Made by a program: the position numbers and the translations under genes. Under the pieces are notes generated by a model. That model saw only the letters and a list, made by a program, of their open reading frames with translations, was not told the DNA's origin and ran no database searches. This document shows positions 26,841-35,473 of a DNA stretch of 64,000 bases, piece after piece (positions within the stretch are counted from its first letter, which is position 1; the number at the start of each line of letters is the position of its first letter). The stretch covers positions 186,001 through 250,000 of the forward strand of contig NZ_BMXP01000002.1 of assembly GCF_014651815.1 (NCBI RefSeq), given 5' to 3'. Source of the stretch: Alteromonas halophila (lineage in GTDB: Bacteria > Pseudomonadota > Gammaproteobacteria > Enterobacterales > Alteromonadaceae).

Positions 26841-27560
26841 TTAGCCGTGATACAGCGCCGGGTGAGGTTCGTCATGCAGTACGTGACGGGCGAACGCCGG
26901 TACATTGGTAAATATCCCATCGACGCCCCAGGACTCCAGCTCCAGCATATCCAGGTGTCCGTCAACGGTATACACATACACCTTCAGGCCCGCATTATGC
27001 GCATCGCGCACGTATTCAGGGGTGATCACATCCAATGCAACGTGCAGGGTAGAAGCGGATATGGCGGTGGCATCTACAATACTGTTGCGGGTGTAGCTGG
27101 CTGTTAATGCGCCAATAGTAAGGTATGGCCGGTGGTGTTTTATATCGGTTAACCAGTGGTGGTTGAACGAAGATATCAGCAGCCTGTCAGCGCTTACCCG
27201 GGCACTGGTAATGGCTTTGTCGAGTTGCTCCAGCCACTGCTGGGTGTCCCTCAGTGACTTAATTTCAATATTACACCAGGCATCGGCGGGAATGCAGAGC
27301 AGTGCTTCGCTTAGTAACGGAATCGTCTGGCCATGCCCCGCATCAAGATGACGTAAATCAGCCAGCGAGGAATCTTTAAAGCGACCCTGGCCGTTGGTGG
27401 TGCGATGCAGGTAGCGATCATGAAAGACCAGAATCGTGTCATCATGCTGATAGGTGTCAAATTCGATAGCGTCAGCACCCTGATGAAAGGCTTCTTCGAA
27501 CGCTGATAAGGTATTTTCCGGCCGGTCGCGACTGGCACCTCTGTGACCGATGATGTGCAT
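26841..27560 (-). CDS. Glycerophosphodiester phosphodiesterase
   Basis: This 239-residue enzyme cuts glycerophosphodiesters into glycerol 3-phosphate and an alcohol. The signature IGHRGASRDRPENT near the N-terminus carries the catalytic His and the metal-binding Glu; FDTYQHDDTILVFHD supplies further metal and catalytic residues. The ending VYTVDGHLDMLELESWGVDGIFTNVP is typical of the family. There is no signal peptide, so it is cytosolic, like UgpQ. Upstream on the same strand are an EamA transporter (six bases away) and psd, so the three form an operon with a phospholipid theme. Confidence 0.92.
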   Translation of the reverse strand: MHIIGHRGASRDRPENTLSAFEEAFHQGADAIEFDTYQHDDTILVFHDRYLHRTTNGQGRFKDSSLADLRHLDAGHGQTIPLLSEALLCIPADAWCNIEIKSLRDTQQWLEQLDKAITSARVSADRLLISSFNHHWLTDIKHHRPYLTIGALTASYTRNSIVDATAISASTLHVALDVITPEYVRDAHNAGLKVYVYTVDGHLDMLELESWGVDGIFTNVPAFARHVLHDEPHPALYHG

Positions 27561-27566
27561 GCTACG

Positions 27567-28439
27567 CTATCCCTCGTTGTGCAATTTATGCGCGTTAAGC
27601 GTTTCATAAATAGACGCTGAAGTAATCATAATGCCGCCTAACAGTGTTTGCCAGCCGGGACTTTCATTAAGCAGCACTATGGCCAGAATGACGCCATAGA
27701 AAGGTTGCATGCAGGCAATCAGTGAAAAGGTTTTGGCGCGCAAATGGCGCAGACAAGCAGCAATCAGCGCATGGGGCAACGCCGTAAATACGGTGCCAAG
27801 CAACAGCAATAAGCCCCAGGTTTGCAGCGACGCCTCACCAATCGCCGGGGTGCCAAAGGGCAGGACGCAGACACTGACGATCAGGGTCTGCCACGCCATT
27901 GCCTTGGCACCACTGTAATGTGAAAAATGCTTGCGATGGGTCAGGTTGCGTATCGAATACAAAAATGCAGAAAGCACGCCGACAGCGACCCCCAGTGTGA
28001 CATCATTAGCCAGCGATACTTCCGGGACCATCAGGATAATACCGGCCACCACAATGATGGCCGAGAGCAGATCCTGCCAGACCAGCGCAATTCGCTCAAA
28101 AAATGGTTCAATCAGCACGGTTATCACCGGGAAGGTGAACATGGCAATCATACCGACAGACACGCTGGCATATTGCATGGCAGCAAAATACGTCACCCAG
28201 TGCAGTGCCATCAGTGCGCCCAGCCCGATTGCGATGCTGTAGTCGCGACGACGACTGAGGGTCAGCGATTCACCGCAAAGGCGCAAAAACACAAACAGCG
28301 CAAGGCACGCAACGACGGAGCGAACCAACGTAATATCGCCCGCGGCCAGCGGCACCAGGTGTGAAAAAAGCCCGGTGCCAGCTAACAGCACCACTGTAAA
28401 ATGCAGCGATATCAGGCTGCGTTTGACCGGATCCATCAA
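27567..28439 (-). CDS. EamA/DMT-family transporter
   Basis: This 290-residue protein has ten hydrophobic segments in two EamA repeats, the layout of the drug/metabolite transporter superfamily. [20 protein letters not shown] in the first repeat and [19 protein letters not shown] in the second are typical. It should be an inner-membrane exporter of small metabolites; the substrate is unknown. Its start overlaps the end of psd by four bases and it ends six bases before the GDPD gene, so the three are co-transcribed. Confidence 0.88.
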   Translation of the reverse strand: MMDPVKRSLISLHFTVVLLAGTGLFSHLVPLAAGDITLVRSVVACLALFVFLRLCGESLTLSRRRDYSIAIGLGALMALHWVTYFAAMQYASVSVGMIAMFTFPVITVLIEPFFERIALVWQDLLSAIIVVAGIILMVPEVSLANDVTLGVAVGVLSAFLYSIRNLTHRKHFSHYSGAKAMAWQTLIVSVCVLPFGTPAIGEASLQTWGLLLLLGTVFTALPHALIAACLRHLRAKTFSLIACMQPFYGVILAIVLLNESPGWQTLLGGIMITSASIYETLNAHKLHNEG

Positions 28440-29317
28440 CGCTCTGAACGCGTTGCCATTGGCTCACCTAACCGGGTTACCATGCCAGCTTCCAGCGCTT
28501 CAAAATCAATGGCGTCCTGCTCGAAACAGGCGACGATGGTTGAACCCAGTTTGAAGCGACCCAGTTCGTCGCCTTTTTTCAATGTAACGCTGGCTTCGCT
28601 GTCTTTATCATAGCGCCAGTGCTGCACGTTCTTGCCTGCGGGTGGCGTGACCGTGCCAGACCACACTGTTTCGATACTGGCGACAATTGTTGCCCCGACC
28701 AGCACCATCGCCATTTTACCGACGGGTGTATCAAACAACGCCACAACCCGTTCGTTTCTGGCGAAAAGATCAGGCACATTCGCTGCTGTCAGCGGATTAA
28801 CAGAGAAGAGTTCGCCGGGCACATACACCATATCGGTGAGCGTGCCGTCGACAGGCATATGTATACGGTGATAATCACGCGGTGCCAGATATACCGTCGC
28901 GAACTTACCATTTTTAAATGGCTCAGCAAGATCAGGGTTGCCCCCCAGCAGGGATGTCAGACTAAAGTTGTGTCCTTTGGCCTGAAAAATACTGTCATAA
29001 TTGATATCGCCAAACTGGCTGACAGTGCCGTCGACGGCATGGATCAGGGTGTTGTCGTCATTGTCGATGCTGCGCGCTTCAGGTTTAAGCGGGCGCGTAA
29101 AAAAAGCATTAAATGACCGGTAATGCTCTGGCTCAGGGTACAGTGCCTCGTCCATGTCTACCCGGTAATGCTTAATAAATGCTTTGATCAATGCGGTGGT
29201 AAGGCCACCCATTTCGGCTTCGGCAAGTTTGCCAACCAGGCGTGATAACGCATGTTTCGGGGTAATGTATTGCAGATTGATTTTTAGCCAGTCCAGCACA
29301 GCGTATCTCCGTTTCAA
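28436..29317 (-). CDS. psd: Phosphatidylserine decarboxylase proenzyme
   Basis: This 293-residue inner-membrane enzyme makes phosphatidylethanolamine. The self-cleavage motif LGST is present, with the serine that becomes the pyruvoyl group at about residue 259. The [13 protein letters not shown] segment carries conserved histidines, and [11 protein letters not shown] holds the Asp of the catalytic triad. The length is normal. It is the first gene of an operon with the EamA transporter and the GDPD gene. In enterics psd lies next to rsgA and orn; here rsgA and orn follow after a GGDEF gene. Confidence 0.96.
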   Translation of the reverse strand: MKRRYAVLDWLKINLQYITPKHALSRLVGKLAEAEMGGLTTALIKAFIKHYRVDMDEALYPEPEHYRSFNAFFTRPLKPEARSIDNDDNTLIHAVDGTVSQFGDINYDSIFQAKGHNFSLTSLLGGNPDLAEPFKNGKFATVYLAPRDYHRIHMPVDGTLTDMVYVPGELFSVNPLTAANVPDLFARNERVVALFDTPVGKMAMVLVGATIVASIETVWSGTVTPPAGKNVQHWRYDKDSEASVTLKKGDELGRFKLGSTIVACFEQDAIDFEALEAGMVTRLGEPMATRSER

Positions 29318-29536
29318 TTTCGCGTGGATTGTACCTTAGATAAGGGGTTTGAAAACAACTTATCTGTACTTGCTTATACCAGATGCGGTATAAGAGGGCT
29401 CACCATAGTTTAAAAGAGTTACGGCCATTGTCCGCGAAACCTGCGTTGCAACCTCGCATTTCAGGACGCGCTGAGTGATGATTGCCTTGTTTGCAGCTTC
29501 CCTAAGGAAGCCGTTGCCGGAAAGTTAGTGAAATTT

Positions 29537-30964
29537 ATGAAACTTGATGTTGTAAGCAAGCACTTACTGCTAATTTTTTCGTGGCTGGCATTGTGGCGCC
29601 TGGCAGTTTTTATGGAGTATGCGCCGCACGCCAGCATATGGTTTCCGCCAGCCGGACTGACGTTTGCGGCCTATCTGCTGGTGGGTTGGCGGGTGGTTGG
29701 GACTATGTTTATCGCCTGCATGCTGTCGACATTCTGGGAACATATGGTGTTTCAGGATCAGCGCACCATTTCAGAGCTACTTACCTCAGGCGCCATCTTT
29801 GCCGTTATCCATAACCTTATTTACGGTGTTAGCGCCCATTTACTGCGCGGCGCCATTGAGCAGGTAGATACCTACAACCTTTACCATCTGGTTATGCGGT
29901 TTATGATCACTGCCTCGGTATCCAGTTTTTTTATGGCACTGACCGGCATGGTCCTGCTATACGGAGGCTTATCGCTGGCCAGTTTCAAAGAGTCCTGGCT
30001 GGGTTGGTGGATAGGTGACATGTCCGGCATTCTGGTGTTAACACCGCTGTTTATCAGTTTTATGAACCGTCTGTACCCTAAACGGGGGTTACTGACTGCG
30101 TTGCAGTTCTCGTTGCCGGCCACCCACAGGCGATGGAGTTATGGTGCAAAACTGCTGCTTTGCAGCAGCCTGCTGACTATTGTTGTAATTATGGCGGATC
30201 TGTTTAACTCTCCGGAAATTGCCTGTTTCGTGTTTTTCCTGGCCCTGCCGCAGATGTGGATTGTGTATACCGAAACGCCCTACCGCACTGCGCTGAGTCT
30301 GGCGTTGTACAGCTTCCTCACCGCAGCGCTGGTTGCGGTTTTTGGGGTAGGAACCCAGGCCTATATTTATCAGTTTGCAATAAACGTTGTGGCCTGTAGT
30401 GCCTATTTTGCGATGGGGGTACCGGCTCTGGTTTCAGCTAACCGGATGCTGCACCAGAAAGCGCATATCGACCACCTTACTCAGGCTTATACCCGGCAGC
30501 ATTTTCTTACGCTTGCTGAACAGCAGATAAAGCAGGCCCGACGTTACGGTCAGGCGACGTCTCTGCTCCTCATCGACGTGGATAAGTTTAAACTGATCAA
30601 TGATAAATATGGCCACTCTGTCGGTGACCGGGTGCTCGAACGCATTGCGGTAGAAATAAAAAGTGCATTACGCGAGAGTGATATTCTGGGACGATTTGGT
30701 GGTGATGAGTTTATGGTAATGCTGCCCCAAACGCAGGAAGATGATGCCTTCGAGGTTGCCGAGCAAATCCGTGAGCGGCTGGCCGGGCTGTCCTTTGTGC
30801 AACCTGATCTGAGTGTATCCTGCAGTTTTGGTGTGACAGGGCTGGATGCCAGTCAATCGTTTCAGGACGCGTTTGAAGAAGCTGATAACAGCCTGCTTGC
30901 TGCAAAACGAGCGGGTCGCAATGTCACCCTTATGGCCTCTGAAACGCCGTTACGGCAAGCGTGA
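29537..30964 (+). CDS. MASE1-GGDEF diguanylate cyclase
   Basis: This protein of about 475 residues has an N-terminal MASE1-like membrane sensor (about eight hydrophobic segments, with the HASIWFPPAGLTFAAYLL signature) up to residue 300 and a GGDEF domain after it. The active site GGDEF is intact (about residue 390), and RESD five residues upstream is a complete inhibitory I-site, so it should make c-di-GMP with product feedback. The ATG at 29537 is chosen over a GTG three codons upstream. It lies between psd and rsgA, which are neighbours in many gammaproteobacteria, so it looks like an insertion into that block. Confidence 0.9.
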   Translation: MKLDVVSKHLLLIFSWLALWRLAVFMEYAPHASIWFPPAGLTFAAYLLVGWRVVGTMFIACMLSTFWEHMVFQDQRTISELLTSGAIFAVIHNLIYGVSAHLLRGAIEQVDTYNLYHLVMRFMITASVSSFFMALTGMVLLYGGLSLASFKESWLGWWIGDMSGILVLTPLFISFMNRLYPKRGLLTALQFSLPATHRRWSYGAKLLLCSSLLTIVVIMADLFNSPEIACFVFFLALPQMWIVYTETPYRTALSLALYSFLTAALVAVFGVGTQAYIYQFAINVVACSAYFAMGVPALVSANRMLHQKAHIDHLTQAYTRQHFLTLAEQQIKQARRYGQATSLLLIDVDKFKLINDKYGHSVGDRVLERIAVEIKSALRESDILGRFGGDEFMVMLPQTQEDDAFEVAEQIRERLAGLSFVQPDLSVSCSFGVTGLDASQSFQDAFEEADNSLLAAKRAGRNVTLMASETPLRQA

Positions 30965-30984
30965 CGGTCTAAGGCTATGTTCGG

Positions 30985-32022
30985 TTAAAAGGGCTGACTA
31001 CGACTGGGGCGCTGATCTTCCATGGTGCTTAAGATTTTGTGATAGCTGGCAAAGCGTACTGCACTGATCTCGCCTTTTTCCATAGCATCACGCAGTAGAC
31101 ACCCAGGATCGTCCAGGTGCTTACAATCGCGGAATTTACAGCCGCCAAGGTAATCCCGGAATTCTATGAAGCCCCAGGTAATGCGTTCAGAAGGCAGGTG
31201 CCAGAGGGAAAACTCCCGTACGCCCGGCGAGTCAATTAAATCGCCGCCTTGTGGCAGGTGTAACAGCTTCGCCGCGGTGGTGGTATGTTGTCCCAATCCC
31301 GAGTTATCAGAGATATCACCGACCTGTTCATCGGCATCGGGCAATACCTGATTCACCAGGCTTGACTTACCTACGCCTGACTGACCGACAAAAATACTCA
31401 CATTGTCGTTTAAGTACGCGTTTAACTGTTCCAGCCCTTCACCGGTTTTGCAACTGGTAAACAGCACCTGATAGCCCAGCTCCTGATAAATGGCCAGTGC
31501 CTGTTCGGTGCTCTGGCGCTCATCAACATCGAGCATCTCAGCTTTATTCAGCACAATCAGAGGTCGAATGCCAATATCCTCACAGGCAACCAGGTAGCGG
31601 TCAATAATGTTCAGCGACAGCGCCGGTTTGACAGAACTGACGATAATGATTTGATCGATATTCGCGGCAATGGGTTTAACGCCGTCATAAAAGTCAGGGC
31701 GTGTGAGCTCCGACTGCCGGTCTTTTACCAGTTCAATGACACCGCTGACGCCACGGTCCCGCTCGGCGTCTTCGCCGGGACTAAACAATACGTTGTCACC
31801 GCATACGACGGAGTTGATCGTACGTCTGATATGACAGCGGGAAACAGTGCCTGACTGGTCCTCTACATCGGCATGTTTACCAAAGCGTCCGATCACTTTG
31901 CCAGATATCAGGCTGGCTTCATCAAGAGGACTATCAGCATCCCCCTTTTGCCGCAGTCGCTTATTGCGGTTTGCTGCAACCTGACGCCTCTGACGGTGCG
32001 TGAGTTTTGGTTTTTTGGCCAC
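30985..32022 (-). CDS. rsgA: Ribosome small-subunit GTPase RsgA
   Basis: This 345-residue protein is the circularly permuted GTPase that checks late 30S assembly. An N-terminal basic region and OB fold are followed by the G4 motif NKAEMLD, then the P-loop [12 protein letters not shown] and the G3 segment DSPGVREF. The C-terminal zinc site [14 protein letters not shown] is intact. It is divergent from orn, as in enterics. Confidence 0.96.
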   Translation of the reverse strand: MAKKPKLTHRQRRQVAANRNKRLRQKGDADSPLDEASLISGKVIGRFGKHADVEDQSGTVSRCHIRRTINSVVCGDNVLFSPGEDAERDRGVSGVIELVKDRQSELTRPDFYDGVKPIAANIDQIIIVSSVKPALSLNIIDRYLVACEDIGIRPLIVLNKAEMLDVDERQSTEQALAIYQELGYQVLFTSCKTGEGLEQLNAYLNDNVSIFVGQSGVGKSSLVNQVLPDADEQVGDISDNSGLGQHTTTAAKLLHLPQGGDLIDSPGVREFSLWHLPSERITWGFIEFRDYLGGCKFRDCKHLDDPGCLLRDAMEKGEISAVRFASYHKILSTMEDQRPSRSQPF

Positions 32023-32105
32023 AATTTCTCGCAGATTTCACGTATACTGGCGTTCAATGATACCGTTTGTATGGCACTAGTGCCATGATTTAACGAGGAA
32101 AGTGA

Positions 32106-32651
32106 ATGGCTAAAAATAATACCAATCTGGTTTGGATCGATATGGAAATGACCGGCCTTGATCCGGAAACCTGTGTAGTAATGGAGATTGCCACAATCGT
32201 CACAGATGCACAGCTCAATGTACTGGCAGAAGGCCCGGTGATTGCTGTACATCAGCCAGACAGTATTCTGGACAATATGGATGAATGGTGCACCCGGGTT
32301 CACGGTGAAAGCGGGCTTACCCAACGCTGCCGTGAAAGTAATGTGAATGAAGCGCAGGCCGCACAACAGACGATGGCGTTTCTTCAGGACTATATCGACC
32401 CCGGAAAGTCCCCGCTGTGCGGGAATACGATCGGTCAGGATCGTCGCTTCATGGTTAAGTACATGCCAGAGCTGGAGGCCTTTTTTCACTACCGTAATGT
32501 TGATGTCAGTACCATTAAAGAGCTGGTTAAGCGCTGGAAACCAGAGGTGCTGGACGGGTTTACCAAAAAAGGCGTGCACCTGGCGCTGGACGACATTCGC
32601 GAGTCCATCGAAGAAATGCGTTTTTATCGTGAGAAAGTGTTCACGATTTAG
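32106..32651 (+). CDS. orn: Oligoribonuclease
   Basis: This 181-residue DEDDh exonuclease degrades two- to five-nucleotide RNAs and the c-di-GMP product pGpG. The first acidic pair is in [11 protein letters not shown], the next in NMDEWC and [10 protein letters not shown], and the final [14 protein letters not shown] gives the last Asp with its His. The length is normal. It is divergent from rsgA and lies just upstream of the tRNA-Gly array, an arrangement shared with enterics. It connects with the two diguanylate cyclases of the window through c-di-GMP turnover. Confidence 0.97.
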   Translation: MAKNNTNLVWIDMEMTGLDPETCVVMEIATIVTDAQLNVLAEGPVIAVHQPDSILDNMDEWCTRVHGESGLTQRCRESNVNEAQAAQQTMAFLQDYIDPGKSPLCGNTIGQDRRFMVKYMPELEAFFHYRNVDVSTIKELVKRWKPEVLDGFTKKGVHLALDDIRESIEEMRFYREKVFTI

Positions 32652-32686
32652 TCGTTTATGCACGGATACGTAAAAAAACTGCAATT

Positions 32687-32719
32687 AACGGTTGCGTGAG
32701 CGCCGTTTTTTTGTAAAAT
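32687..32719 (+). promoter_or_regulatory. orn terminator overlapping tRNA-Gly promoter
   Basis: TTGCGT (32692-32697) and TAAAAT (32714-32719), 16 bases apart, make a good sigma-70 promoter for the tRNA-Gly array. The same bases hold a short stem (AACGG pairing with CCGTT around an 11-base loop) followed by a T-run, which may terminate orn transcripts. Confidence 0.55.
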
Positions 32720-32750
32720 GCGCACCACTTCAAACGAAGTGCTTTTTTGT

Positions 32751-32803
32751 GCGGGAATAGCTCAGCTGGTAGTGCACATACCTGGTCACCACGTGATTGC
32801 CAT
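32751..32803 (+). pseudogene. tRNA-Gly 5' remnant with insertion (copy A)
   Basis: The first 28 or so bases are tRNA-Gly (with AGTGC for AGAGC). A foreign segment, CATACCTGGTCACCACGTGA, takes the place of the left anticodon arm, and the sequence then diverges. It cannot fold as a tRNA. The same insertion is found in two further copies downstream. Confidence 0.75.
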
Positions 32804-32860
32804 TTTGGCAAGGTTGATAACAGGTAACACAACCACCGAGGCCGCAAGTTAAAAATGAGT

Positions 32861-32936
32861 GCGGGAATAGCTCAGCTGGTAGAGCACAACCTTGCCAAGG
32901 TTGGGGTCGCGAGTTCGAATCTCGTTTCCCGCTCCA
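32861..32936 (+). tRNA. tRNA-Gly (GCC), copy 1
   Basis: A complete 76-base tRNA with encoded CCA. The acceptor stem GCGGGAA pairs with TTCCCGC, the T-loop GTTCGAATC is normal, and the anticodon GCC is at 32894-32896. In enterics the same place next to orn holds a run of tRNA-Gly(GCC) genes. Confidence 0.97.
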
Positions 32937-32995
32937 ATTAAAGCATAATGACAAAGTAGTCATTATTGCGTGCGAGAAATCGCTCCCCCAAGGGG

Positions 32996-33041
32996 GCGCG
33001 ACCGGTTCCCGGCGAGTTAGCAAATCTCGTTTCCCGCTCCA
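32996..33041 (+). pseudogene. tRNA-Gly 3' remnant
   Basis: A 3' tRNA-Gly fragment ending in TTTCCCGCTCCA, preceded by the ACCGGTTCCCGGCGAGTTAG segment that is the second insertion in the interrupted copies. No 5' half is attached. Confidence 0.7.
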
Positions 33042-33065
33042 AAAATCTTCAGAAATACCTTCTAT

Positions 33066-33141
33066 GCGGGAATAGCTCAGCTGGTAGAGCACAACCTTGC
33101 CAAGGTTGGGGTCGCGAGTTCGAATCTCGTTTCCCGCTCCA
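33066..33141 (+). tRNA. tRNA-Gly (GCC), copy 2
   Basis: This is identical to copy 1 over all 76 bases, with anticodon GCC and encoded CCA. It is flanked by short repeated spacers (ATCTTCAGAAA and CCTTCTATG). Confidence 0.97.
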
Positions 33142-33166
33142 ATATCTTCAGAAAAATACCTTCTAT

Positions 33167-33273
33167 GCTGGAATAGCTCAGCTGGTAGTGCACATACCTG
33201 GTCAGCACGTGATTGCCAAGGTTGGGGTCGCGACCGGTTCCCGGCGAGTTAGCGAATCTCGTTTCCCGCTCCA
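33167..33273 (+). pseudogene. Interrupted tRNA-Gly (copy C)
   Basis: A 107-base tRNA-Gly copy with two insertions: one in the left anticodon arm (around TACCTGGTCAGCACGTGA) and one before the T-loop (around CCGGTTCCCGG). The acceptor stem also has a T in place of G at the third position. It should not fold as a tRNA. Confidence 0.75.
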
Positions 33274-33298
33274 ATATCTTCAGAAAAATACCTTCTAT

Positions 33299-33419
33299 GC
33301 TGGAATAGCTCAGCTGGTAGTGCACATACCTGGTCACCACGTGATTGCCAAGGTTGGGGTCGCGACCGGTTCCCGGCGATTGTTTCTCAACGAGTTAACA
33401 AATCTCGTTTCCTGCTCCA
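33299..33419 (+). pseudogene. Interrupted tRNA-Gly (copy D)
   Basis: A 121-base copy with the same two insertions as copy C plus about 14 further bases near the T-arm. It begins 132 bases after copy C and shares its spacer, so one arose from the other by duplication. Confidence 0.75.
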
Positions 33420-33682
33420 ATATCTTCAGAAACACCTCAATCCGATTAGTCAAGCGTCTGTCATGACAAATGTGTCTTCACCGTGTGATGTTAAACGAAC
33501 GGTGAAGGCGGCTGCGTACGGTCGATAGCGACGTATTTTTTTAAGCCTTTTATAAGACGTACTTTTCATGTATATTTTTTTAGAGATATAAGGAAAGTTA
33601 AATTATTTCAGTCAATTAGACTGGTTAACCTCGGCTTTGCACGTCTATTTCAAGTGCCAAGCAAACAATAAGGACGTTGAAT

Positions 33683-33946
33683 ATGAAAAGTTTGTTTTTC
33701 TTCGAAAGCATGATCACGCCTAAAGTGATTACCTTTATTTACTGGCTGCTGTTACTGGTCGCTGTGATAAGTGGTGTGGCATCAATGTTTGCCGGGTACG
33801 GCGGAATATCCTTTACCTCATTTTTGTTAGGGATACTTTATATCGCAGGCGGGGCACTTGGTGCCAGATTATGGTGCGAGCTGGTTATTGTGCTGTTTAA
33901 GATAAATAGTAACCTGTCAAAAATGGCACAGGCCTCTGACGAGTAG
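33683..33946 (+). CDS. DUF4282-family small membrane protein
   Basis: This 87-residue protein has two hydrophobic segments (about 12-36 and 45-66) and the RLWCELVIVLFKINSNL ending that marks the DUF4282 family. It should sit in the inner membrane. The ATG at 33683 is used because AAGGA lies eight bases upstream; a TTG two codons earlier is less likely. It stands alone after the tRNA array. No function is known for the family. Confidence 0.82.
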   Translation: MKSLFFFESMITPKVITFIYWLLLLVAVISGVASMFAGYGGISFTSFLLGILYIAGGALGARLWCELVIVLFKINSNLSKMAQASDE

Positions 33947-34091
33947 ACTTATTCACACCTTCCCTGGCTAAACTGGGGCGACTGCGCCCCCAGTTTAGCT
34001 ATCAATTCACTTCTCCACGCACTGAAAAGCTTGCATGTAAGAATAAGTCGGTCTAGGCTGACTGGTCAAACCAGATGCAGTGAGAGATCTT

Positions 34092-34586
34092 ATGCCGGCC
34101 AGTAACCCTCTACGTAAATTTGCAGAAAAGGCTAACCGTTATCCTTCATGGTTAAGCAGTCGTCTGCTGACTTTTGCATTTCGCTCCAAAGTGAAGCTAA
34201 CCAATACCGTAAAACTGGATATCCTGCATACGGATCTGAAGTCAGTCACCTTTCGGCAAAAAAACTATAAGAAGGTACAGAATCACATTGGCAGCGTGCA
34301 TGCCGCAGGCATGGCGTTACTTGCTGAGTCGTCCACCGGATTTGTTGTTGGCGTAAATTTGCCAGGCGATAAATTACCGCTGATTAAAGAAATGAACTTA
34401 AAGTATGTAAAGCGTGCTCAGGGCGATATGCAGGCGGTGGCCGAGCTTACAGACGAACAAATTCAGCAAATGCAGACGCAGGATAAAGGGGAAGTCACCG
34501 TAAAGGTTACTGTCACAGATGTTCAGAATATAGAGCCGGTGATATGTGAAATGGTGTGGGCGTGGGTCCCAAAACAACGTAAATAA
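34092..34586 (+). CDS. DUF4442-like hotdog-fold protein
   Basis: This 164-residue protein resembles the DUF4442 group, relatives of hotdog thioesterases. VKLDILHTDLKSVTFRQKNYKKVQNHIGSVHAAGMALLAES contains the NHIGSVHAAGMALLAE helix typical of acyl-CoA thioesterase folds, although the catalytic Asp or Glu is not certain. It should be cytosolic. The start at 34092 is preferred to a GTG four codons upstream. It is a single gene, and its substrate is unknown. Confidence 0.75.
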   Translation: MPASNPLRKFAEKANRYPSWLSSRLLTFAFRSKVKLTNTVKLDILHTDLKSVTFRQKNYKKVQNHIGSVHAAGMALLAESSTGFVVGVNLPGDKLPLIKEMNLKYVKRAQGDMQAVAELTDEQIQQMQTQDKGEVTVKVTVTDVQNIEPVICEMVWAWVPKQRK

Positions 34587-34856
34587 CCTGCAGTTGCGGT
34601 CTTATCTTTACGTTAGACAATGTGCGTGGGAGGCTAATCACCGGAATATTCACCTTCACCGGCCATGAATAATCATAGAACATAGCACAATTATCTGGTG
34701 CTGAATCCGGCTGTCATATCTGCCCAGCGTTGTGTGACATTTCCATGAAACTGTTGCTGTCTCGTTGACAGATCAATGCTTCTTTTCTAAAACAGATGTA
34801 ACAGACACCGGTACGGGTACGCAGTGTACCGAAGCACATCAATTGAGGATCGGCTC

Positions 34857-35240
34857 ATGGCCAGAATATGCCGTGAAACACTTCTTAAGCGTTTGTTCTC
34901 TGACAAAAAACATTACCCGTACGGATTTTCCCGTTCTGGAGATTTCTCGATCCGCGAAAGTCAGCTTTTACAGCAGTACGGCACAGTGATGGATGCCATA
35001 CAACGCGGTGATCTTGAGCCGTCAACTCAGGAGGAACGCAACTGTCTGAAGGTTGTCGCAGGCGAACGTGATCCGCAAACCCCGCTTGAGAAAACCTGGA
35101 TGAAGTATCAGACACGCATCCACCGCCCCAAAATGGCCAGTATTTATGGGTCGAAGCCAGTGATGCGGGGAGATGTTGCAAACGAAGCGAATGATGACGA
35201 CCTGAATACATCTCTTGACGGTATGGTGCTGCCTGAGTAG
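34857..35240 (+). CDS. maoP: MaoP/DUF413-family protein
   Basis: This 127-residue protein belongs to the DUF413 family, whose E. coli member MaoP (formerly YifE) organises the Ori macrodomain of the chromosome. The core KKHYPYGFSRSGDFSIRESQLL and the later GERDPQTPLEKTWMKYQTRIHRPK match that protein closely. The ATG at 34857 is used because GAGG lies eight bases upstream. In E. coli the gene lies close to the ilv operon; here ilvI follows, so the neighbourhood is partly conserved. The cis-acting site maoS could not be identified. Confidence 0.85.
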   Translation: MARICRETLLKRLFSDKKHYPYGFSRSGDFSIRESQLLQQYGTVMDAIQRGDLEPSTQEERNCLKVVAGERDPQTPLEKTWMKYQTRIHRPKMASIYGSKPVMRGDVANEANDDDLNTSLDGMVLPE

Positions 35241-35412
35241 CGGTGGAAATGTAAATGCAATGTAAACTTGATCCTCATTTTAGCTGTGAATTTCATTTGA
35301 GGTGAAAGGAATATCCTAATATTTCATTTATATGGGATATATGTCTCACTTTTCTGGATTTTCGTGTTTTATCTTCCTATTTCCTTCGATATAGTCCGGC
35401 TATGGCTAAGAG

Positions 35413-35430
35413 AGGGCATTTTGCCCTTTT
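35413..35430 (+). terminator. Attenuator-like hairpin upstream of ilvI
   Basis: A six-base-pair stem (AGGGCA pairing with TGCCCT, loop TTT) is followed by a short T-run and lies 44 bases upstream of the ilvI start. A terminator inside the leader suggests attenuation of ilvIH. A short frame at 35341-35394 lies just upstream. Confidence 0.5.
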
Positions 35431-35473
35431 CTGGCAATTGCTGGTAATACCGTTTCGTGACAGGAGATAGGCC

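Noticed and set aside
31908..32684. 258-codon minus-strand frame over orn
   Set aside because: It covers orn and the rsgA start in antisense and has no known domain; orn on the plus strand is certain.
32751..33419. CRISPR-like or mobile-element repeat
   Set aside because: Repeats are tRNA-Gly copies with irregular spacing; no cas gene, spacer structure, transposase or integrase is present.
32966..33466. 166-codon frame over the tRNA-Gly array
   Set aside because: It reads through intact and broken tRNA genes; its repeats are tRNA repeats, not protein repeats.
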